Source: Epiperipatus broadwayi | Lineage: Eukaryota > Onychophora > Udeonychophora > Euonychophora > Peripatidae | NCBI GenBank assembly: GCA_028023455.1 | Contig: JAQFVV010000020.1 | Location: 10,633,385-10,697,384, forward strand | Direction of reading: 5' to 3' | DNA length: 64,000 bases | In this document: positions 57,521-64,000 of the stretch, in pieces | Layout: each line of letters starts with the position of its first letter | Numbering within the stretch: position 1 is the stretch's first letter | Position numbers and translations under genes: made by a program | Notes under the pieces: generated by a model | The model's database searches: none | What the model was told of the DNA's origin: nothing | The model's input: the letters and a program-made list of their open reading frames with translations, nothing else

Positions 57521-57998
57521 CAGGGGTGGGCAATTGTTTTGGCTTGGAAGCCACTTTATGGAAGTGGAGGTTAGCAGAGAGCTACATTGGGGCTCACTTT
57601 GTAGAAGAGGAGGTTGGCGGAGGGCCACACCTTTTTTCATGACACAATAAACACATTGCTTTATTCCCTGTATTATTAAAGAAATATTTGCTTGTCCATT
57701 CTTCATTAAACACAATATTTATCGCCGATTTTACATTTTTTTTGGAGGGTTCATGGTCTCACTAAAGTTGGAAATTTATATATTTATTGTTGCAAAGACA
57801 AAATTAAAATTAACCAGATAAACAGTAAAAGCACTGCGCATGTGTATTGACATGACCATCTTAGTGAAAGAGACAAATCTTTAGTCATGCACAGAAAGGA
57901 AATCTCAGTTCAAGACGGATTTTTCTCTTGGCTGGCCACAAAAAAAAAATTCTTAGCAGTCCACATGTGGCCTGTAGGCCACTATTTGCCCACCCCTG
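57521..57998. mobile_element. Non-autonomous hAT-type DNA transposon with 8-bp duplication
   Basis: The termini are CAGGGGTGGGCAA at 57521 and its exact inverse TTGCCCACCCCTG ending at 57998, the TIR form common in hAT (Charlie-like) elements. CTTTAATC (57513-57520) and CTTTAATG (57999-58006) form an 8-bp target duplication with one mismatch, the length expected for hAT. At 478 bp it has no room for a transposase, and the short frame on the minus strand is not one. Internal subterminal repeats GGAAGTGGAGGTTAGC and GAAGAGGAGGTTGGC lie near the left end. Confidence 0.85.
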
Positions 57999-58006
57999 CT
58001 TTAATG

Positions 58007-58540
58007 AAATATAGTGTTAAGTAAAATATATCACTCTCATACTTAAATTTTTATAATATAAACATTTCATTGATTAATAAGGAACATTTTGATTGCACAA
58101 CAAGATTTTGTGAAACTTGAAACAGAAAAAAATTATATATTATGTTATTAACAAAGAAAGTATTATCTAATTTTACATTCTATATAGATCCAATTCTAAT
58201 ATATCTATAACATATATACATTATAGATATTTTTATGAAGCATACAATGGCTCATTAATTCTTATACAACACAATTAGACATTGTATGTCATCAAAACAT
58301 AATATAAACAAATATATAGATATAATAGAATTAGATTTATAGAAAATGTAAAATTAGACATATTTTTAATCAAATGTGATAATCTTCTTGTGCATAGTCA
58401 TACTATGGATTTAAAAAAAAGATAAAACCTCAAACTTTTGATATTTAACTGCATACATGAATTATTTCTCAACTATTTATGTTCATATATATTGCTTACA
58501 ATACACTTTAATGTAAAAAAATTTTTAAAATATAATTCCT
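58007..58540. other. AT-rich spacer, nothing recognised
   Basis: No gene or repeat was recognised. Confidence 0.4.
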
Positions 58541-58548
58541 TTACTTTT

Positions 58549-58582
58549 CTGATAGTTTCGACTGTCCTGCAGTCTTCATCAG
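58549..58582 (-). ncRNA. Hammerhead-like core motif, copy 2 (Penelope-type repeat)
   Basis: The minus strand reads CTGATGA, A, GACTG, CAGGA, CAGTC, GAAA, so the CTGANGA and GAAA core boxes flank a perfect 5-bp stem. This arrangement is described for hammerhead ribozymes in the terminal repeats of Penelope-like elements. One A more than canonical lies between core and stem, and stems I and III are not clear. No Penelope reverse transcriptase adjoins it. Confidence 0.5.
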
Positions 58583-58599
58583 AGCATTCTTAACCTCTA

Positions 58600-59585
58600 C
58601 CATTTAAAATTTTTTTTTTTTTTTGCATTAAAATGTATATGAGGGGAATAATTGTAAGGAATATATATGAATATATGAAGAAATGCAAAGAAAGTAAAAC
58701 AGAAAAATAAAACTACTTATGTTCTTGTAGTGGTCAGTTATATTACTGCTATCAAACTGAAAAGTTATTTTATACTACATCATGGCTATAAAATATTAAA
58801 ACTCATGATAATTCCATCAAGCCTAAAAAACAACAGGAAGGCCTTTATGCTAAAAACTGAAAATAAATTTATTTACTAGAGATGAAAAACAAAAGCATGT
58901 GACAAAGTTCATCAATTTATTAATTCATAAAATACTATTTGCATATGAATGTGCTTTCTCACTCTATCTTTTTCATAAAATACATCACTCTATTTAATGT
59001 TATTATTTTTGTCAATTTAATATATATAATTTTACAAGTAAATTGCAATATAGCTATGTGTATATACATTAAACTATACTTTATATAAATGCCACGAACT
59101 TTGAATATCTGACAAAAAAAAAATCCTTATTAATAAATATTTTATTAGGATTATAATAAACAAAACATTACCAAGTAAGTCAATATCATGTGTTTATTGA
59201 AAAGCATATATTGCTGTGCTTTTTTTTAAACTGATAATTTAAACATTTCATCAAATGCAGAAAACAGATTAAAATGATGCTAGAGGTCAATATCTCATTA
59301 ATTTACTCACTCCATCTAATAAAATAGATTACTTCCCAAAAACGTTCCACTTATTATTATATTTATTTATAACTTCTCTTTTAAACTTTACTTATAAGTT
59401 TTTATGCTCACTTCATCTAATTAAAATATAGCAATAAAAAAAAAAGGTGTGCATTATGAATTATATTGACCAATATTGTTTCTTTTTTTGTAATTAAATA
59501 AAAAATAAAATTTCTTTTTCTTATTCTTTATTATCTAATACATTAAAATCAGCCACATTGCTGATACAAACAATTCTATATAATT
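58600..59585. other. AT-rich DNA, no gene recognised
   Basis: No supported feature. Confidence 0.4.
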
Positions 59586-59587
59586 AC

Positions 59588-59760
59588 AAAGAAATCAAGT
59601 CATATGTCACATGACCTAATTTAACAAGCTTGAATCTAATGCTTGAATATCCTAGTACCTCACTGAGGAAACCAATAGCAAAAACCGGTCAGGGGGTTGG
59701 AAATATTTTGCAAAGCTTGTTAAGAGCTTATTTTCTAGCTCTTTATATAACATAATTCTA
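59588..59760 (+). repeat. Repeat H, longer copy with a third hammerhead-like motif
   Basis: Shares its ends with 42750-42870. The middle segment, absent there, contains CTGAGGA, A, ACC, AATA and then AAAACCGGTC (59663-59690), a further decayed version of the motif at 58549-58582: the second stem strand is lost (GCA instead of GGT) and GAAA is AAAA. Confidence 0.5.
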
Positions 59761-60389
59761 TATAATTACAAAAATGCAATCCAATTAAATAAAAAATTAT
59801 ATTGTAATGCACAGTATACATTTTTCATTTTAATTTGGACACAATTTATTATTGTACATAATCAAAATATTTTTTTAAGTATATATTAAAACTATATTTT
59901 TTTAATGAGAATAATCATTAAATAAAAATTATGCAAGTCATTCACATTTTTCAATTTATTTTGGATGTAACTTATTATTGTATAGGACTAACATTTCTTT
60001 CAATTAATTTTTTTGCCAAAATGTTTACATTATTCTTTCCCTAAATGATTTAGAAATTCTATTAGTTAAGTAAATTATATTATTGTTAATATAATGTGTA
60101 CATTTTCAACAAACTTTTATTTTTCTTGATGTAAATCTCTGTTTACAATGTCTCCATTATATAAATATTATTTGCGCTAATGACGCATACACACACACAC
60201 ACAAAGCTGAATTTTTCTAAATTATATATTATAATAATACAAAAATAACACAAAATAAATATGTATAAGTGTGGCTGGGCGCTTTCAAGGGACACAGCTC
60301 TCATAATCATAGCCATATTGTAACTAAAGAAAGTGGTTAACTGCAATGCAAATGACTTTATGTATTCCATTTCTTGGATATATAGTAGC

Positions 60390-60717
60390 TTGTGTCTTTT
60401 CTGTTGATGGTATGATTGCCCCTAGCAATAAAGCAAGTCTCTTTCACTTTTCTTTTTAAGTGGTATCATTCTCTGCAAACAACAACAGGGCCCTTTGGTT
60501 AGCAATCATGTCCAGCTGAGCTGTGATGCTGAGCAAAAACTGAGTTACAAGTTGGGTCTGTTATTGCTTTGTTGTAGTAATATACATGTTGAGACAGCTA
60601 CATAGATAGTGTAAGCTCTGGTATCACCAAAGTATGAGGCATTGTACTGGGCAGCCAATGTAATGATCATTTTTTCTATGCCAAATCATTGCATAAAGTC
60701 CTTGTATGAACTGTACA
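60390..60717 (-). pseudogene. Unrecognised coding relic with one frameshift and internal stops
   Basis: The minus strand has one frame from about 60717 to a TAA at 60547-60545, with a single internal TGA. It includes the residues FGIEKMIITLAAQYNASYFG and AYTIYVAVSTCILLQQ. A second frame covers about 60555-60458 and includes TAQLDMIANQRALLLF and ends at TAA. Amino acid use is balanced and unlike the AT-rich noise nearby, so this was once coding. I do not recognise the family. An endogenous viral element, a retroelement protein and a host pseudogene are all possible. There are no splice sites, and the frames are not joined here. Confidence 0.45.
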
Positions 60718-60939
60718 ATAGAATTAAATTCTAGTTTCTATCATTAATCTTACATTGACAAAAATGATTACAGAATTTTAAAATTAGATTGCTCCCTTTT
60801 TATTTTGAGAACAGGTATCTGCAATGTTTACAATTACTCAACCCCAAAGATAAAAATTCATATTGAATCAATCACATGATGAATAAAAACTCTTTGTAAT
60901 TGAAAAATGTATAATGTTGTTGTGTATAATATATACACA

Positions 60940-61790
60940 TATTATCTTCAAAAAAATCAGACAGATAATAATAGATTGTGACCAAGGAAAATAGTAAACT
61001 ATAACCACTTTTTGCATTCAAAAGGAATACCCTCTTTTAAAAGCAATCGCTTGTTCTTATATAGAGATTAAAGCACTATAATAAATATGTATATTGTTTA
61101 AGGAAACAAAGTGCACAACTTTTTATACTTCCTTATTTTATAACAGATTCTTCATCAAAAGTCAAATGTTATAAATTAATAATTTGTAACAGATATTATT
61201 GCTGAAATATTTTAAATAAATGGAAATATCTATTATATTTTTTATTTTAGAAAAATCAGTCAGATGATACTAGATAGTGGCCAATGAAAATAGTAAACTT
61301 TTTATATTCAGAAGAGATTTTCTTTAAACACAATCTCTTGTTTATATTTATTGTGGCACTTTAGTCTCTATATAAGACCAAAAGAGTGCATTTTAAAAAG
61401 GGGTTCCTCTTTTGAATTCAAAAACCATTTACAGTTTACTATTTTCATTGGTCACATTCTATTATCATCTGATTGCAATTTTTCTAAAATAAAAAGTATA
61501 CCAGATATTTTTTACATATTTAAAATATTTTAACAATAAAATCTGATAAAAATTGCTAATTTTTAATTGAAGAGTATATTATAAAATAAGGAAAATAGAA
61601 AAAGTTGTGGTCTTTATTTCCTTAAAACATGTACACATTAACTGTAGGTCTTTAGTCTCTATGTAAGAACAAGAGATTGCATTTACAAGAAGATTCCCAT
61701 ATCGAACGCAAAATGATTCCAGTTTAGAATTTTCATTGGTCAGTCTATTTTTATCTGATTGTGATTTTTCTAATACATTTATATAACAGA
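60940..61790. repeat. Large nested palindrome (foldback repeat C)
   Basis: Four related units are arranged head to head. Outer arms 60940-61230 and about 61495-61790 are inverted copies (TTGTTCTTATATAGAGA against TCTATGTAAGAACAAGAGA; CACAACTTTTTATACTTCCTTATTTTATAA against its inverse). Inner arms 61245-61360 and about 61370-61490 are a closer inverted pair (TCAGATGATACTAGATAG-GGCCAATGAAAATAGTAAAC). The symmetry centre lies near GTCTCTATATAAGAC at about 61365. Non-coding. Confidence 0.75.
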
Positions 61791-62053
61791 TGTTTCCACA
61801 TATTTAAACTATTTCAACAATAACATTTGTTGAAAATTTTTAATTTATATACATAACACTCCATACATGCCAATAGCTAATTGGTTATAATATGCAAACC
61901 AAATCACAACAAATGTTTAAATAAACCAATAAAATATTACTAATTTGTTGCCAAGACTACACTCAAATAATAAATAGAAATCAATATTATAGTTTAAGAC
62001 CTGAAAAAGGTAATCAATAAAAGCAAATGATTTATAGCAGATCGAGATTAAAA
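61791..62053. other. AT-rich spacer
   Basis: Nothing recognised other than the target duplication start at 62054. Confidence 0.4.
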
Positions 62054-62069
62054 TTGCCTACAAGTTTTA

Positions 62070-62836
62070 CTTTCAAAAAATATATTTTATTCAATTATAG
62101 AGTAAGGTGCATAATTGTGTATACAGATAATAGTTAGAGCTGCTGTTAACAAGCATTGTTTGCAATGGGTTTACAGGAATACAGTTCAAATAGGATGGTT
62201 AGGAGGTAGGTCATACCATCCCTGTCATCACAGCAATAGGGGGAGAATCTGTCCTGACAAGGTCAGAGGCATTGTCCATAGAATGAAACAGAATGTCTTG
62301 AAACTTAAATTTTTAGTTGATCCCAGGTCTGAATCACCAACTGTTCTGGGCAAGTCCTCTTGTCAATCTCCCTAGCCTTCCATATGAAATTTATAAGGAG
62401 GTCCTCAGGACTATGGTCAATCCCACTTTCAAACAATAGTTTGCAATGTATAGTCCAAATCCCGAAGTTGACAAATGAAGCCAGCCGAATTCTGGCAAAA
62501 AGCCCCTTTTCAAAGGCCAGAGGAATCATTACATAAGTCAGGTCAGGTGCAGACATTTTCCTCAGAATCATGCCTCGGAGACAAGACCACGAATCACAAT
62601 GGAACAGAATGTGGTCCATGGTCTCTTCCTGATTCCCGCACATACCCTCTATGATGGAATAAAAAGGACCTTGTGGGAAGGGCCTTAAGGTTGACTTTGA
62701 GCAGGAAGTCTACATACTTGGGCTCAAATCTGAGGAAGTGTCCATTTGGCAAGTCTGGAGATAGAAATTGAGAGCAAGATGGGGGTACATGTTTTCTCCT
62801 CGAACATTAGTCGGTATGTGTCCCAGTAAGTAAGTT
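62070..62836 (-). mobile_element. LINE family Z-related fragment with 16-bp target duplication
   Basis: The minus strand carries FLRFEPKYVDFLLKVNLK and then, after a frame change near 62650, GMCGNQEETMDHILFHCDSW: the same C-x2-C-like...H...C zinc-finger-like C-terminus as at 45415-45705, in a diverged subfamily (the first Cys pair is incomplete). A 112-codon open frame covers 62643-62305. TTGCCTACAAGTTTTA is repeated exactly at 62054-62069 and 62837-62852. The copy is 5'-truncated and inactive. Confidence 0.8.
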
Positions 62837-62852
62837 TTGCCTACAAGTTTTA

Positions 62853-64000
62853 TATAAACTAAATTAAACAGGTTAAAATAAACTGTTAGTTTTTGATAAA
62901 GCAAAGTAAAATTTAGTTTTATAAATATATTTTTAAATTAATTTAACTGTGTTTATAACTATGTAATTAATTTCTCATTTGAATAATGACAATTTAGATC
63001 AGTTATGACAATGAATTTGATAAACTTTTAGGACTTCAGTTTAAATAACAACACACAGCAAGAAAAATAACATTGAATTTAATAAACTTTTACTAGGAAA
63101 TTGATAAACTTTGGAATGTTAGTTCAAATATATTTAACACATAAAAAAAGTAAATTTTAAAATGCTGGAGGTACGGCATAAAAAATACTGAATTTGACAA
63201 ATTTTTACCATTTCTCTATAAGTGTATTCTCACATGACAAAGTAAGATATTGTGGCCTGCAGATTGAAATACATATAGAAAAAATGAAAAAGAGAGTTTT
63301 CAGTAATCCAGGTAAAATATTGTTGAATAAATATATTTTAAATTATTTAAACTTTATTTGAATTATGTATTTAATTTCTCACTTGCGTATATTACAACAA
63401 TGTTAAAATTTTATACTCATACCATGAGAAATATAGAATATTTTATTTTAAAATTATTGTATTTAACAAAAATTATATTTTTTTTGCAATTATGCTGTTG
63501 ATAATTATTTCATGTAAATATTATATAAATACATTTTAATTATCAAACTTTTTACTAATGCAAAGTAACAGGAAGAGAAATGGAGAGAATTAACAAGTAA
63601 ACATTTTATTTGGTATTCAATACATCAAAATTCGAAAATAAAATACATAAATTTTAATTATCAAACCTTCTGCTAATATGAGGATACAGCTAGAGTTCAA
63701 AATTAGAATACATAAATATATTTTAATTGTCAAGCATGTAATTGAAAATTGAAATATATTTGAAGAATAATTACATAAAATAGTAATACATGAATTATAA
63801 ACAGTAGTTAAAACATTGTTTAGAAAATTGCACTCCAGTACTTATTTTTACCTGTTATTAATATCTCATGTATTATTACTTCATGTAAATATTATTTAAA
63901 TATACTTTAATTATCAACTACATTACAATCTTTTAATATAATAACATAACACGAGCAAAGCTGAAGGTACAGCTAGTATTTATATAAAATCACCTACATT
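62853..64000. other. AT-rich DNA to the window end
   Basis: Repeated words such as TAATTATCAAACTTT and TAAATATATTTTAATT-TCAA recur between 63120 and 63920, suggesting a degenerate tandem array of roughly 100-200 base spacing. No gene seen. Confidence 0.4.

Noticed and set aside
60480-60500. GTTGTTTGCAG on the minus strand as a splice acceptor
   Set aside because: It lies inside the broken coding relic, whose frame continues across it.
1-64000. CRISPR array, operon, rRNA or phage module
   Set aside because: No regularly spaced short repeats with unique spacers, no clustered co-directional intact genes and no rRNA-like sequence were seen; the window is eukaryotic.

Overview
The window is about 72-73% A+T, full of homopolymer runs, and almost every protein-like frame in it is short or broken. 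It is animal (metazoan) nuclear DNA: it has spliceosomal splice sites, degenerate LINEs, tRNA-derived SINEs with target-site duplications, a hAT-type DNA element and many foldback repeats. The lineage cannot be fixed from the sequence. The repeat load and very long intron suggest a large-genome invertebrate, but that is inference.

Host genes. The best host feature is a 67-nt minus-strand exon at 22718-22784. It has a strong acceptor and a GTGAGT donor and encodes GPLIAAAFTNGYH followed by a stop. That is the C-terminal peptide of Musashi RNA-binding proteins, recalled from vertebrate MSI1/MSI2. No other Musashi exon was recognised from 22785 to 64000, so that part is read as one intron of at least 41 kb. 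A second host candidate is an uninterrupted minus-strand frame at 1-336 that leaves the window on the left. It has a possible 5' exon with a GTAAGT donor just upstream, and an LTR-like repeat in the same orientation behind that.

Mobile elements. (1) RTE-type LINE: one nearly full but decayed copy (about 32645-35430) and 3' fragments at 6407-6733, 36565-36890, 39385-39713, 49753-49993 and 56452-57015; those that keep the 3' end finish in TGA/ATG triplets. (2) An older LINE at 4795-7390 and 26690-29190, each copy broken by later insertions. (3) A LINE with a C-terminal Cys/His motif at 27829-28417, 45000-46370 and 62070-62836. (4) More decayed LINE debris at 24940-25150 and 42930-43930. (5) A compact tRNA-derived SINE with six copies. 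(6) A second tRNA-like SINE candidate. (7) A 478-bp hAT element at 57521-57998 with 8-bp duplications, and a GC-inflated relative near 52320-52780. (8) Two LTR-like repeats at 819-1464 and 48456-49266. (9) At least five foldback or palindromic repeat families. (10) Three short repeats carrying a hammerhead-like CTGANGA...GAAA core, as found in Penelope-like elements.

Layout. 0-1.5 kb: candidate gene 5' end and LTR. 1.5-22.7 kb: repeat-filled DNA downstream of the Musashi stop exon. 22.7 kb: Musashi exon. 22.8-64 kb: presumed Musashi intron with nested retrotransposons. No bacterial-type operon, CRISPR array or rRNA was seen. The notable content is the Musashi exon, the left-edge frame, the nested insertions with clean target-site duplications, and several undescribed inverted-repeat families.
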